Shown in pieces: positions 27,675 through 37,877 of a DNA stretch of 64,000 nt. Numbering within the stretch: the first letter of the stretch is position 1; every line of letters begins with the position of its first letter. The stretch lies in contig JAIUMU010000002.1 in NCBI GenBank assembly GCA_022565355.1, positions 124,001-188,000 on the forward strand, given 5' to 3'. The notes beneath the pieces are model-generated. The model worked only from the letters and a program-made list of their open reading frames with translations. It did no database searches and had not been told where the DNA came from. This stretch comes from Idiomarina sp. (GTDB lineage: Bacteria > Pseudomonadota > Gammaproteobacteria > Enterobacterales > Alteromonadaceae). Both the position numbers and the translations under genes were made by a program.

Positions 27675-30600
27675 TTATCTATCTACATAACGCGTAGGCG
27701 GATCCGGCGGACGTGTCACAGGCTGGTTGTTGCCGCCAAAGTGATAGCGGAAATACATTAACCCTTGGTTGGGTGAGAAGGTATCAGAGCGAATTAGGTT
27801 TACCTGCAGCCCCACATACAAGGCCTCACTAACTTGATATTCCACATTGCCGGTGAAGCTATGGCTGCGGCCACCGCCGGTGCCTGGCGCCCACACGGGG
27901 TTGATGCCGGTGTTACCAATGGCGCCAACCGCTTGCTCTTGCAGGCCAGCATCGCTGGGGTAAAACACTTGTTCGGTAAGGTTGGTATCGGAATAGCCAA
28001 TGGCACCGCGCACTAAATACGAGAAGCGCTGATAACGACCAAACACGGTTACCGGCACGCTTAACGATTGGTACAGTTCGGGGCTGTAATAGTTACCATG
28101 GCCAAAACTCGGTTGGCTCAGATCTTTATCAAAACCCCAGGATAAATAGGTAAGCCCTACGGTTAGCGCGAACGGCTCGCTTTCGTACGCACGCCAGTAG
28201 CCGCCGGTGTATCCATACCAACGGTTGTTCGATGCCACGTTGTGGCCGCTGTAATAATCGTAGCCTAAGCTGCTCCACCAACCCAGTGCGCCGCCCTCAT
28301 CCCAGCTGAGCCCTACGCCCACGCCGTTGCGGGTAACTGCTCCCCAGCTGCGATCTGAGAATGGGTCTTGCACGCCAGAGAAGCTGATCATGGTGGTGGT
28401 TTGAATACGCCGATCGGCGCTTAACCGAACACCAAAATCACCTAATTCACGGCGCACACCAATGCCACCCACCCACTCAGAGCGGTTAAAACCTACTGGG
28501 CTGCGGCCGATATCGAACCACCAATCGCCCAGTTCCGCACCCACGCCTACCGCTACGCCCCGCTCTTCCGCTTCTGGCTGCACCCCTGAAGGACAATCGG
28601 TTTCGCACAACAAGCCGGTACCGAAGCGCTCACGCCAAAAGGTATCATCTAAATCTGCGGCGCCCGCGTTAATGCGCATTGGGTCTGCCCGTAAAAACCA
28701 ATAGCCATCGCGTTCGTTGAAGGGCACGCGTAAATCAACCATAAGGGTTTCGGCGGTAAGTTCGGTAATGCCCGGCGTGCCGCTTTTCGAGCTACGATCG
28801 TAGCCCACATACAATACGGTTTCGCTGAGCCCACTGCTGGCAGCAGGTGCACTTGGCCCCGCGCCTGTTTGAATGGAGCGTTCATCAAGGCGCAATGCTA
28901 ACGCCTGCATGCCCTCTGAAAATGCGCTGGGCTCGATGGCCGCTAGGCTTTCCCGAGCTTCTTCATCGCGATCTTGGCGCGCTAAAAACAACGCATAAGC
29001 AAACTGGGTGTCTTCAGCACCGCTTTCCTGCGCTAATAACTGCGCAAATGCGGCTTCCGCTGCCGGCAATTCATCGCGGGCTTCATAGGAAAGCGCCAAC
29101 GCATACACTAGCCATGGGCTATTCGGAGTAAGCTCGTAAGCCGCCAACAAAGCTTCGTGCGCCGCCTCGTGCTCGCCCTGCTCTTGCAGTTCGCTGGCCT
29201 GTTCTTGCAATGCCGCCGCTTGCGCCTGCAACGCATTCACCCGCGCTTGTTCATAGCTGGCTAACAAACGATTGTATTCACCGCCCAACTCGCTTTGCAG
29301 CTCGGGGTTTAAATTGCCATAAAACTCGCGCAGGCCCGCTTCGTTCTCTGCATCTCGGTAATGCCCAAGCAATGCCCACGCCGCCTGCGAGCTATCGGGT
29401 TGCAATGCCAACACGCGATAAAAGCCTTGGTATGCCGGTGCGGTGCGCCCTTGCGCAGCAGCTAACCGCGCCTGACGCAAGGCAATTAATGCAGGCTGCT
29501 CGCTCGCTTCTGGGTGCGCTTGCAAACCAGCAAGGGTGTTCGCCGCTTGCGGCACCCTACCGGCTTCTAATTGGCTATCAAACACATTCACATCGCGCCA
29601 AAACCGAGTGATTTCCACCATTTCTTGCCACTGGCTAACCGTTGGATCGGTGGCAGCGGCGCGCTGAAAATGACCGAGCGCCGCTTCGTTATCTCCTTCT
29701 TCCAAACTAGCGTAGCCCATATCTGCCATACGTTGTGCATCTAAAGTGCGGCGCATAATTGTGCTGCTTTCCGCAAGCTCAGCATGTTCAGGAAATGCCT
29801 GCCGCGCAAGTTCTATTAAGGCGTAATTTTCGGTGCTTGGTTCTAGCCTACTGGTGGCGCGCACTAATATGCCTAAAGCTTCTTGGCCATAGGTGCCCTC
29901 GCTACTAAGCACAATTAAACGCTGATAATCACTTGCGCTGTGGCGATCTGCTAACAAGCGCACACGCAATAAGGTAAGTTCAGTACGAATTGAGAGCGGA
30001 TGCTCTTCGTGTAAGCGTTCTAAATTAGCCAGCCCAGCGGGTTCGCCCGCACGTGCGGCGCTTTCCCAATATTCTAGGGCTAAATCGAGCGTTTGTGGGC
30101 TTTCTGGAAACACCTGCTGCCAGCGGCTGAACGCCTCAGTGTGGCGCCCCGCCAAGGTTAGCATGCGCGCATCGGCCACGGCATTGCGTTGCTCGTTGGG
30201 CAAGCCTACTAATTCCCGCAACCGTTGCGTAGCGGCATGGTTCGGCGCCAATGTTTGTAATTCATTGAATAAATCTTGCGCGCGAACCACATCGCGCTGC
30301 TGCATGGCCAGTAATGCTTGCACTTCGATAATGCGCGGGCTATTTGGATGTACGCGCAACAATTGTTGTAGCACCCCTTCAATACGATCTGGCCTGCCGC
30401 GCTCATACCAATAACCAATGCGCTCTTCGAGCAGCGCCGCGGATTCTTGGCTGAAATCATCGGCTGGCTGGTTAGCTTGGGTTTGAGTTTGCGCCTGGGT
30501 TTGCGTTGAAGCAACCTGCCCAGCCGCCTGCGCCGAAGACACTAGCCCCGAACCACTCGCCACAACAGCCAGCGATTGGCTCCCTGCCTCGGCGGCATGG

Positions 30601-30689
30601 TTGTTTGGAAACACATACGCCAAACCCGCCAGCGCCACTGCGCCCGCAGCTAACCACAGTGTTTTAGGTGCTGATTTAGGTGCAGCCAT
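27675..30689 (-). CDS. bcsC: BcsC, TPR scaffold and outer-membrane cellulose export porin
   Basis: 1004 aa, shorter than the E. coli protein (about 1157). N-terminal signal-like segment TLWLAAGAVALAGLAYVF. A low-complexity Gln/Thr linker follows (AQTQTQAQTQTQ). TPR repeats run from about 85 to 605 (IEGVLQQLLRVHPNSPRI, HFQRAAATDPT, ALLAAYELTPNSPWLVYALA). The last 370 residues or so form a beta-barrel, with alternating aromatic strands and ending MYFRYHFGG followed by a short tail. It guides cellulose through the periplasm and outer membrane. It overlaps bcsZ by 14 bp. Confidence 0.93.
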   Translation of the reverse strand: MAAPKSAPKTLWLAAGAVALAGLAYVFPNNHAAEAGSQSLAVVASGSGLVSSAQAAGQVASTQTQAQTQTQANQPADDFSQESAALLEERIGYWYERGRPDRIEGVLQQLLRVHPNSPRIIEVQALLAMQQRDVVRAQDLFNELQTLAPNHAATQRLRELVGLPNEQRNAVADARMLTLAGRHTEAFSRWQQVFPESPQTLDLALEYWESAARAGEPAGLANLERLHEEHPLSIRTELTLLRVRLLADRHSASDYQRLIVLSSEGTYGQEALGILVRATSRLEPSTENYALIELARQAFPEHAELAESSTIMRRTLDAQRMADMGYASLEEGDNEAALGHFQRAAATDPTVSQWQEMVEITRFWRDVNVFDSQLEAGRVPQAANTLAGLQAHPEASEQPALIALRQARLAAAQGRTAPAYQGFYRVLALQPDSSQAAWALLGHYRDAENEAGLREFYGNLNPELQSELGGEYNRLLASYEQARVNALQAQAAALQEQASELQEQGEHEAAHEALLAAYELTPNSPWLVYALALSYEARDELPAAEAAFAQLLAQESGAEDTQFAYALFLARQDRDEEARESLAAIEPSAFSEGMQALALRLDERSIQTGAGPSAPAASSGLSETVLYVGYDRSSKSGTPGITELTAETLMVDLRVPFNERDGYWFLRADPMRINAGAADLDDTFWRERFGTGLLCETDCPSGVQPEAEERGVAVGVGAELGDWWFDIGRSPVGFNRSEWVGGIGVRRELGDFGVRLSADRRIQTTTMISFSGVQDPFSDRSWGAVTRNGVGVGLSWDEGGALGWWSSLGYDYYSGHNVASNNRWYGYTGGYWRAYESEPFALTVGLTYLSWGFDKDLSQPSFGHGNYYSPELYQSLSVPVTVFGRYQRFSYLVRGAIGYSDTNLTEQVFYPSDAGLQEQAVGAIGNTGINPVWAPGTGGGRSHSFTGNVEYQVSEALYVGLQVNLIRSDTFSPNQGLMYFRYHFGGNNQPVTRPPDPPTRYVDR

Positions 30690-32025
30690 TCAGTACCTCT
30701 TGGCTTACCACCAGCGTGCCGTTACTGTGGAATTCGGTACACTGCACCGCGCTAAGGCCGAACATCAGCAGCATTTGCGTGTAATAAATTTCCCGATAAT
30801 CGTTTGGGTTGGTGGCCACAATGCGGGAAAGCTGTTCTTGCACGTTTTCACCTTGATCCCCTTCGATATCCGCCAAATAACGCAACAACACCGCCGAAAA
30901 GCCGATATTTCCGCGTCCGCTAGCGCGCACTTCGCCGTTTCTCTCTTCACTAGAGCCGCGGATTTCACCAGAACCATCAGGCCGAGTGAAGCGTTCCGCT
31001 GGAAAGCCGCGCTCATCAATGAATTCATACATATGCTGAAATGAATTGAGCAATTGGCCATCTTGCGCCAGCCACAAATAGGTACGAATGGCATCGTAAT
31101 CGCCATGCTGCACATTCTCTTGATGCGCAGCGCCCGTTGCCGCCACCGTAAGTACTTGGCCGGCATAATCCACCGCTAGCCAATCGGGCACCATGCCATG
31201 CCCTTCATTGGCAAGCTGCTGTATAATTTGCGTACTGGTTTGGTAAATCTCCTGCCAGCGCGCATCGCCACTGTAGGCCGCTAATCCGCGCAGCTGTACC
31301 AACGAGAAATAACTTGGGTTCACAATGATGTAGTTTTCGTGCACAAAGCCTTCTGGCGCGGGCAATAACACGAGGCCTTGCACGCCCTCACTATGCGCGC
31401 CGCTCGAAGCTCTACTCACAGCACTATCTGCGTCACCAGATGTCGCAGTGGCATCCAAACTCTCGCCGCCCAACACAATCGTACTGGTAGCTAATAAACG
31501 CCGCGATATGCGCTCAGCCAAGGCTGCATAGCGCGGCTCTTGCCAGAGTTCCGCCGCTGCATATAGCGCATAGGCCATCCAAATATCAGCATCACTGGCA
31601 GGGTTGGCATCAAGAATATGCCATTGCCCATCTTCATCTTCGCCCCATAACCAAGCGGGTAACCGATCGCCCAACGCCCCTTCGGCAAGATTATCATTCG
31701 CCCACTGCAGCATTAAATCGAACTGACCCTGATCTTGCGCCAGCAAAGCAAACCACATGCCGTAAGCCTGCCCTTCACTGGTGGAAATAGAGCGCTCGCC
31801 GCTGTTATCAATTACCCGGCCATACTGGTTTACTAGGTGTTCTAAAAAGCGTTGGTAATGCCAGTTAAAGCGCAACGCGTGCGGGGTATCTTCCTGCACG
31901 GCAAACGCACTTTCCGCGGCCTCGGCAACTTTCTCCGTGGGCACGGGGGGTGGTTCGGGTGGCGAGCACGCGGCTAACAACAGCCCCATGCTCAACACGT
32001 AACTCGCAATAACCGCGGCGCGCAT
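30676..32025 (-). CDS. bcsZ: BcsZ, GH8 endo-beta-1,4-glucanase, lipoprotein form
   Basis: 449 aa. Glycoside hydrolase family 8: the general-acid glutamate is E84 in STSEGQAYGMWFAL, DADIWMAYALYAA carries a substrate aspartate, and VNPSYFSLVQLRGLA follows. It trims periplasmic cellulose and is needed for normal polymer output. It carries a lipobox LLAAC (Cys20) followed by a proline-rich linker, so it should be lipid-anchored, while E. coli BcsZ is a soluble periplasmic enzyme. A Ser/Ala/Asp-rich insertion sits near residues 190-215. It overlaps bcsB by one base (TAATG) and bcsC by 14 bp. Confidence 0.93.
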   Translation of the reverse strand: MRAAVIASYVLSMGLLLAACSPPEPPPVPTEKVAEAAESAFAVQEDTPHALRFNWHYQRFLEHLVNQYGRVIDNSGERSISTSEGQAYGMWFALLAQDQGQFDLMLQWANDNLAEGALGDRLPAWLWGEDEDGQWHILDANPASDADIWMAYALYAAAELWQEPRYAALAERISRRLLATSTIVLGGESLDATATSGDADSAVSRASSGAHSEGVQGLVLLPAPEGFVHENYIIVNPSYFSLVQLRGLAAYSGDARWQEIYQTSTQIIQQLANEGHGMVPDWLAVDYAGQVLTVAATGAAHQENVQHGDYDAIRTYLWLAQDGQLLNSFQHMYEFIDERGFPAERFTRPDGSGEIRGSSEERNGEVRASGRGNIGFSAVLLRYLADIEGDQGENVQEQLSRIVATNPNDYREIYYTQMLLMFGLSAVQCTEFHSNGTLVVSQEVLNGCT

Positions 32026-34295
32026 TAACTAGTGCGCTCCAAACGCCGACGCGCCAAGCCACTCAACAACCAATACAACACCAGCACTAAGGTTACCAGT
32101 GCAATCAGGGTAAGCACTGATACCAATACCGGATAACGGGAAAGGTGGAAGTACATGCGCGTAAAGAAGCTTAGCTCACCTACATAATACGCTTCATAGC
32201 TTGGCAAATGACGCTCATTGCCCGGCGTAATTAAGCTCATAAAGCCGCTTACGTTCATGGTGCGGTCTGCCGAGCGCAGCAACTGGGTTACCTCATTCAA
32301 AAAACTATCTTGATTGGCGGTTAGCGCAACTACGGTTGCCGATTTGTGCAGTGGCGATTGGAAACTTACCAACGCCGCGCTTGGCCCACTTATGCTAGCC
32401 GCTTCAGTGGGGCTAAACATGAGCTGTTGTGCGCCCGCCAGGCCATGGTGGCCAAGCTGTTTATCTAAGGTGCTGCGGCCAAAACGCTGTAGCCATGCAT
32501 CTAGTGCGGGGCCACCGGCAATGAGAATATCGGCGCGGCTGTTGGCAGGCACTTCACTTACCTGCATTACCTGCAATAACGTGGCCGGATAACCGGTAGA
32601 ACCACCAATTAACGCCAAGGTTTGCAGCGCGGCGGAAACTTCATGATCAGTGGGGGTATCGCTTACCACCAAAATACTGTTGGCCAAATCATCGTAACGC
32701 GAGAACGGGTAACCGGCTTTGGCGAACAACTGTAAATTCGGCATTTCCGTGTAGTGCTGATAGCCGCGAATATCCACGCTGGAATTACCATCGATAACCC
32801 CTGTGGTGTTATGAATAGGCGTTACTAGGCATTGCTCGGCACGCGCGCTAAAGGTGAAATCAAAATCAAGCCGGTTAATGGCGCCCAGCTTAAAGGCTGG
32901 CACATTCAAACTTGGCTGGGAGAATGGATTGTTATCCAGCAATGGCACACGAATACGCTCGCTAGAACCACCAAAACCACTTTGGTTCAGCGAATAGCCA
33001 CGAATGAAATCATCATTGATATAAACTCGCAGGCGGCTTTCATCGAGCTCTACCGGCGGGGTGTAGCGGAATTTCAAATCTACCGGAATACCTTTGCGCT
33101 GCCATACGAATAAATCGGGTGGCAACCTTAGCGTTACGCTTACCGGTTTACTGCGATAGCCAGAACGTTGTAAATCGCTTTCAAAATCCACCAACTCGGA
33201 GAAGGTTACCGGCCGCTTCGTGCTAATCCAACGCGGCGCCGAATACGCCTCGCGCGGCTGCAAACGGTTCGCCAACTCTTGCGCATTAAAGCTCACTTCC
33301 GGACCACTTAAACCAGCGCGGTGCGTTACCAACCCTTGCGCTGCGGTAACCAAACCAGCAGTATCGGGCGCTTGCACCAATAGCATTTTGTACACTTGGT
33401 TCACCGGGTTGGTGATCACGCGCACCGTAGGCTCGCTTACATCGGGATAATCGCGGAATAACCACGGCCGTTCGTTATTGGTAAGGAACACAACCGCGTG
33501 GGCATCGGGCCAACGGTGCACTTCATGCTCAAACGCCGCATCGTTACGGTAGCGATATAACTGGGTGGCTACGCTGCGCCAATCGGCTTGCGCACCAAAA
33601 TAGCTAGAGAAAATACCCGCGGCTTGCACCACGTTGGTATCCAATTGCTCTGGAATAACATAGTGAAATTCGGCGCGGTTGAAATCACGCACATCGAAGA
33701 ATGGCTCTGGAAACCAGGATAAATCGTTGGCAAACACCAGTTGCCGGCGGTTTAGCTCGATACGGCTATCGCCGGCGAATTCCAGCCAAGCACTGTTAGA
33801 TAATGCGGAACACATATCGCCCTCAGCCAAGGCCAGTAATTCGAAGGTGATTTCGTTATAGGTGTTAAAGTATTCCGCTGGCAAGGTTACCCGCAATTGA
33901 TGGCGCTGCTCGGCTTCGTTTACATTCACCCGCACGGCACGCACCAATTCGCCATTAAAGCGAATGCGGAATTGAGAAATATCGCGCACCAAGGTAGGTG
34001 AATATTGGTAGTTCAGATACAGCACGCCACCTTCGGCGAGTTGATCGATACGGCTGCCAAAACCCAAGGTAAGCTGCTCGTTGGTGCCATCCATGCGCAG
34101 GCTATCACCACCTGCTAGCTCGCGGAACGTGTAGCTAAGTTCATGCACTGGCAAATCAACCACCGTGCTTTCATACACTGGCGGCAGCTCTTCTTGCTGC
34201 TGCGCATGCGCGGGGCTGCCAAATACACTCATTGCGCTTAGCACCATCGCTACTGCGATGCCTGTGCTAAAAACCAATACCGAAGGTTGTTGCAT
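32025..34295 (-). CDS. bcsB: BcsB, periplasmic cellulose synthase subunit
   Basis: 756 aa, normal length. Signal peptide ending PAHAQQQ, then alternating carbohydrate-binding and flavodoxin-like domains with NEITFELLALAEGDMCSALSNSAWLEF and FTFSARAEQCLVTPIHNTTGVID. The C-terminal membrane anchor is VLVSVLTLIALVTLVLVLYW, which packs on BcsA. It guides the nascent glucan across the periplasm. It starts one base after the bcsA stop. The family was once called cyclic-di-GMP-binding, but the c-di-GMP site is on BcsA. Confidence 0.94.
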   Translation of the reverse strand: MQQPSVLVFSTGIAVAMVLSAMSVFGSPAHAQQQEELPPVYESTVVDLPVHELSYTFRELAGGDSLRMDGTNEQLTLGFGSRIDQLAEGGVLYLNYQYSPTLVRDISQFRIRFNGELVRAVRVNVNEAEQRHQLRVTLPAEYFNTYNEITFELLALAEGDMCSALSNSAWLEFAGDSRIELNRRQLVFANDLSWFPEPFFDVRDFNRAEFHYVIPEQLDTNVVQAAGIFSSYFGAQADWRSVATQLYRYRNDAAFEHEVHRWPDAHAVVFLTNNERPWLFRDYPDVSEPTVRVITNPVNQVYKMLLVQAPDTAGLVTAAQGLVTHRAGLSGPEVSFNAQELANRLQPREAYSAPRWISTKRPVTFSELVDFESDLQRSGYRSKPVSVTLRLPPDLFVWQRKGIPVDLKFRYTPPVELDESRLRVYINDDFIRGYSLNQSGFGGSSERIRVPLLDNNPFSQPSLNVPAFKLGAINRLDFDFTFSARAEQCLVTPIHNTTGVIDGNSSVDIRGYQHYTEMPNLQLFAKAGYPFSRYDDLANSILVVSDTPTDHEVSAALQTLALIGGSTGYPATLLQVMQVSEVPANSRADILIAGGPALDAWLQRFGRSTLDKQLGHHGLAGAQQLMFSPTEAASISGPSAALVSFQSPLHKSATVVALTANQDSFLNEVTQLLRSADRTMNVSGFMSLITPGNERHLPSYEAYYVGELSFFTRMYFHLSRYPVLVSVLTLIALVTLVLVLYWLLSGLARRRLERTS

Positions 34296-34296
34296 C

Positions 34297-37002
34297 TTAA
34301 TTCACCTTTTCACCAGGAAAATAGGGTAATAACGAGCGGAGGAACCGCCCAAACTTTGCCAAAACAGAGAATAATGGCGCTAAACGTGGCGCGAACATCA
34401 ACGCCATGCGCTTGTAGCCTCGCCCGCCCACGGCCAATACTTCACGAAAACTCGACATGGGCCGTTCTTGATAATCTGTATTCCGCCAACCCACCCAAGC
34501 ATCGGCGCGCGAGAAGGTAGCGCGAATCAAAGCTTGCTGATCGTGGGTTTCATCTACTTGTAATAGTGCACCGGCTAAGTTGCCGCGCCGCGATACAATA
34601 TGCGCACGAAACGAATGGCTACTGAGGCCATCTTGCAGTAACACATCTACTTCATCATTTTGCTCAAGCCAGCAGTTTTCCGGGAGCTTCAAGCCAAGGC
34701 CACGATCGGAATAATCCACCAACTCAACTGCATAAGCATGTTCAGAACGGGTAATTACGGTAATCGGCCGGTTTACTTGAATACGATGAGCCGCCCGCAC
34801 CTGCTTAGCTTCTTCTGCTACAGCTACCGCGCCGCCTAGAATAATGAGGTTGTAACTCACCCATACCAAATTTAAGATGATCACTAAGTAATCGTTGCTG
34901 GGCCCGGTAGTTAAGCGCCACAAGCCGAAAAGAAAACCCGAAATACATAACGACACTAAAATTAGATACGGCCGCGATACTTCCCAATCGAAGAAGCTTG
35001 TTTGGTTAATACCACCTTTCGCCGTTACATTAAATTTGCCGTGCTTCGGTGCAAATAAGGCTACCAATGTGGGGCGCATAATGTACCAAGCTAGCACGGT
35101 TTCATACATTTCTGCCCAAAATGAATGCCGATATCGGCCTTGAGTGCGCGAGTTGGTAAGGTACGAATGAACGATATGCGGTAACGCAAACAAGGCAATC
35201 ATAATTGCGGGAGCAAAGATGATGTAGCTGTTTAATAACAAAAAGGCTAACGGCGCTAGAATAAAAATTAACCGTGGTAAACCGTTTAAGAAATACAGCA
35301 TGGCGTTGGCGTAACAAATGCGCTGGCCAAGGTTTAAGCCTTTGCCGAGCAACGGGTTATCCAGCCGGAAAATTTGTGCCATGCCTCGCGCCCAGCGAAT
35401 GCGCTGGCCAATATGCGCGGAAAGGCTTTCGGTAGCTAAGCCCGCAGCTTGCGGAATATTTAAGTACGCAGAGGTGTAGCCCAGCCGGTGCATTTTTAGG
35501 GCTGTATGGGCATCTTCGGTTACCGTTTCGATGGCTACCCCACCTACTTCTTCCAGCGGCCCGCGTTTTAATACCGCACACGAGCCACAGAAAAAGGACG
35601 CATTCCACATATCGTTGCCATCTTGAATAAGCCCATAAAACAATTCGTTTTCGTTGGGCTTATTGCGGAACATGGTAAGGTTTTTCTCAAACGGATCGGG
35701 TGAGAAAAAGTGATGTGGTGTTTGCAGTAGCGCCAGCTTCGGATCTTCATGGAACCAGCCCATAGCCAGCTGCAAGAAAGAGCGCGTAGGAATATGATCG
35801 CAATCAAAAATCGCGATAAATTCACCCTCGGTAATTTTCAGCGCATTATTTAAGTTACCCGCCTTCGCGTGGGTATTATCTTTGCGCACGATATACCCTA
35901 CACCCACCTTTTTGGCGTACTCGGCAAAATCGCTGCGCTTGCCATCATCGAGCAGGTATACGTTCAGCTTATCTTCTGGCCAATCCATTGCCAGCGCCGC
36001 CAAAATAGTGGGGCGCACCACATGCAATGGCTCGTTATAACTAGGAATATACACATCTACCGTGGGCCATTTACTGGTATCACTCGGAAGCTTGGCCACA
36101 TGTCGCTGCAGTGGCCAAATGGTTTGCACATAACCGAGGATAAGGATGGTCCAGGCATATAGTTCGGCACTGAGCAGCAGCAAACTGAGCAGTGTATCGG
36201 TAGGCACATCCCAGTTAATGGTTTGCGTAACCCGCCAGTACAGATAGCGCGAGCTTACCAGTATTGAGAGCACCACCATGAGCAACATGGCACCGCGCTT
36301 TTGCACATCGCGCACCCACAGTGCGGTTGCCCAAAACACCAGCAGAAGAATAGCCTGCGAGGTGCCATCCGCCGGCATAGTAATGGTGAAACTTACTACT
36401 AGCGCAGCGAATATGGTGAGCAAGATACGCACCGTGCCATTGTTGAGCCATTTATAGGCGCCCACATCACCGAAAGCGGCAATTACATCAGTGCCTTTGC
36501 GGGTGTAATAGGCTTGAAAATTGGTATTCCAGAGCTGCTTGAGCTTGCTGAACCAAGTTTTTGCTTGGTCTTTTGCTTTGGTTTTTGCTTTTGTGCTGGC
36601 TTGGGCTTTTGTGCTGGTTTGCGTGTTGTTCGCATACACAGTATCGTCGCGCACCAAGGCGGGATCGTTAATTTCTCGCAACTGTTGGGGATCTTCAGGA
36701 ATGAAAATCGGCTCTGGCGTTGCTTCAGTATTACGCTCATGGCGAAACAGAACTAACCAAATCAATTGGATTACCATGCGCAGCGGATCGAGCGGCCGCA
36801 GCTTGCTGAAGTTGATTTGTGGAAACCAATAGCGCAATTGTGAGCTGTTTGGGCGTGATGTATTGGTTTGAGAACCACTTTTTCTGTCGTTCAGAGCGGC
36901 GATGTTCAAAACGAACACCTCAAAATACAGGCCGAGCAAATGCGACAACGCTTGCTTACGCGACATTGTACGTCGTGATTGCTGCCACAGTTTCCGTATC
37001 AT
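34297..37002 (-). CDS. bcsA: BcsA, cellulose synthase catalytic subunit (GT2 + PilZ)
   Basis: 901 aa. N-terminal extension of about 280 residues with a Lys/Ala/Thr repeat tract (KAQASTKAKTKAKDQAK near 130-150) and membrane segments. GT2 domain: DDGKRSD, DCD at about 400-402, TED near 495 and the QRIRW glucan-binding motif near 530. More membrane helices follow. The PilZ domain at about 730-830 has RAAHR and DYSDRG, the two c-di-GMP-binding motifs. It polymerises UDP-glucose into cellulose and extrudes it through the inner membrane when c-di-GMP is bound. It overlaps bcsQ by 4 bp. Confidence 0.96.
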   Translation of the reverse strand: MIRKLWQQSRRTMSRKQALSHLLGLYFEVFVLNIAALNDRKSGSQTNTSRPNSSQLRYWFPQINFSKLRPLDPLRMVIQLIWLVLFRHERNTEATPEPIFIPEDPQQLREINDPALVRDDTVYANNTQTSTKAQASTKAKTKAKDQAKTWFSKLKQLWNTNFQAYYTRKGTDVIAAFGDVGAYKWLNNGTVRILLTIFAALVVSFTITMPADGTSQAILLLVFWATALWVRDVQKRGAMLLMVVLSILVSSRYLYWRVTQTINWDVPTDTLLSLLLLSAELYAWTILILGYVQTIWPLQRHVAKLPSDTSKWPTVDVYIPSYNEPLHVVRPTILAALAMDWPEDKLNVYLLDDGKRSDFAEYAKKVGVGYIVRKDNTHAKAGNLNNALKITEGEFIAIFDCDHIPTRSFLQLAMGWFHEDPKLALLQTPHHFFSPDPFEKNLTMFRNKPNENELFYGLIQDGNDMWNASFFCGSCAVLKRGPLEEVGGVAIETVTEDAHTALKMHRLGYTSAYLNIPQAAGLATESLSAHIGQRIRWARGMAQIFRLDNPLLGKGLNLGQRICYANAMLYFLNGLPRLIFILAPLAFLLLNSYIIFAPAIMIALFALPHIVHSYLTNSRTQGRYRHSFWAEMYETVLAWYIMRPTLVALFAPKHGKFNVTAKGGINQTSFFDWEVSRPYLILVSLCISGFLFGLWRLTTGPSNDYLVIILNLVWVSYNLIILGGAVAVAEEAKQVRAAHRIQVNRPITVITRSEHAYAVELVDYSDRGLGLKLPENCWLEQNDEVDVLLQDGLSSHSFRAHIVSRRGNLAGALLQVDETHDQQALIRATFSRADAWVGWRNTDYQERPMSSFREVLAVGGRGYKRMALMFAPRLAPLFSVLAKFGRFLRSLLPYFPGEKVN

Positions 37003-37877
37003 TCGTTAGCGCCCTTGTTTGTAGGGGCTGGGGCTTGCGTTGCGGCCTTGCTTGTGGCCGCTTGTGCAGAATCCGCTATGTTTGCTTTGCGAGCGGGAAG
37101 ATCCGCCAAGTAGCCCGCTAACCACAGTGCTAGGGCATCAAAATCGCGGCTTACTTGCGCGCTGCGATGATAATGATGCACCGGCTGCAATGCGGCAAAG
37201 GCTTCTACGGCATGTTGATCACGATGCACTGCCACTGGCAACAGCATCGAGCTATGTAATACGCCATGCAAATAATCGCTGCTATCACGGGCGATAGCTA
37301 AATTCGGCGCCATTTGGTTTATCAGCACCTTGCTATGAGCCTGATACTCGCTTTGCTGAGGCAAGGTATGCGTAGAAAAGCGCAACAGTGCACTGGCTAA
37401 GCGTGGTTCGGGCTGCAGCACATTAATGATTACATCGGCATGTTGGTAAACCCATTGCCGTAAAGGGCCTGCGGTGCGGGGCACATCCACGAATAAAATT
37501 CGGTCTTTTAGCTGCAACAAGGGCGCCAGCATACCGGGCAGCTTCTCGTTCAAGGTATTAAGCGCGCGCTCTTCTTGGGTGGCGGGCACGCGACCAAAAG
37601 GAATAAAGGGATAGCCTTGATCACTTTCAAATACGCAATCTTCGATGCCCTTACCTGTTGTGGCTGCGTGATTGGTTGCTCGGGCCGCGGCTGCTTGAGG
37701 TAATAGGCCATCGGTAACTTCAAGCTGCATACCAAAATGAGCGCCCAGGCAGTTATCGAGCTGCAAATCGAGTGCAATACTGCGGGTGCCAAAGTTATTC
37801 ATGGCAACTGATAAACCCGCGCAAACGGTAGTTGCGCCGCTACCGCCCGATAATCCTTGTATGCCAACTACGTGCAT
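36999..37877 (-). CDS. bcsQ: BcsQ, MinD-like ATPase of cellulose secretion
   Basis: 292 aa (YhjQ family). Degenerate deviant Walker A GLSGGSGATTV lacks the signature lysine, as E. coli BcsQ also does. Then LDLQLDNCLGAHFGM and Walker B ILFVDVPRT. It works with BcsR to assemble the BcsA-centred machine at the inner membrane. GGAG precedes the ATG. It overlaps bcsR-like by 10 bp and bcsA by 4 bp. Confidence 0.9.
   Translation of the reverse strand: MHVVGIQGLSGGSGATTVCAGLSVAMNNFGTRSIALDLQLDNCLGAHFGMQLEVTDGLLPQAAAARATNHAATTGKGIEDCVFESDQGYPFIPFGRVPATQEERALNTLNEKLPGMLAPLLQLKDRILFVDVPRTAGPLRQWVYQHADVIINVLQPEPRLASALLRFSTHTLPQQSEYQAHSKVLINQMAPNLAIARDSSDYLHGVLHSSMLLPVAVHRDQHAVEAFAALQPVHHYHRSAQVSRDFDALALWLAGYLADLPARKANIADSAQAATSKAATQAPAPTNKGANE

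Noticed and set aside
37836-37847. Near-ops sequence GGCGGTAGCGGC on the bcs strand at the start of bcsQ
   Set aside because: It matches ops in the first ten bases but lacks the T and G at positions 11-12, and it is explained by coding for the conserved GGSGA loop of BcsQ.
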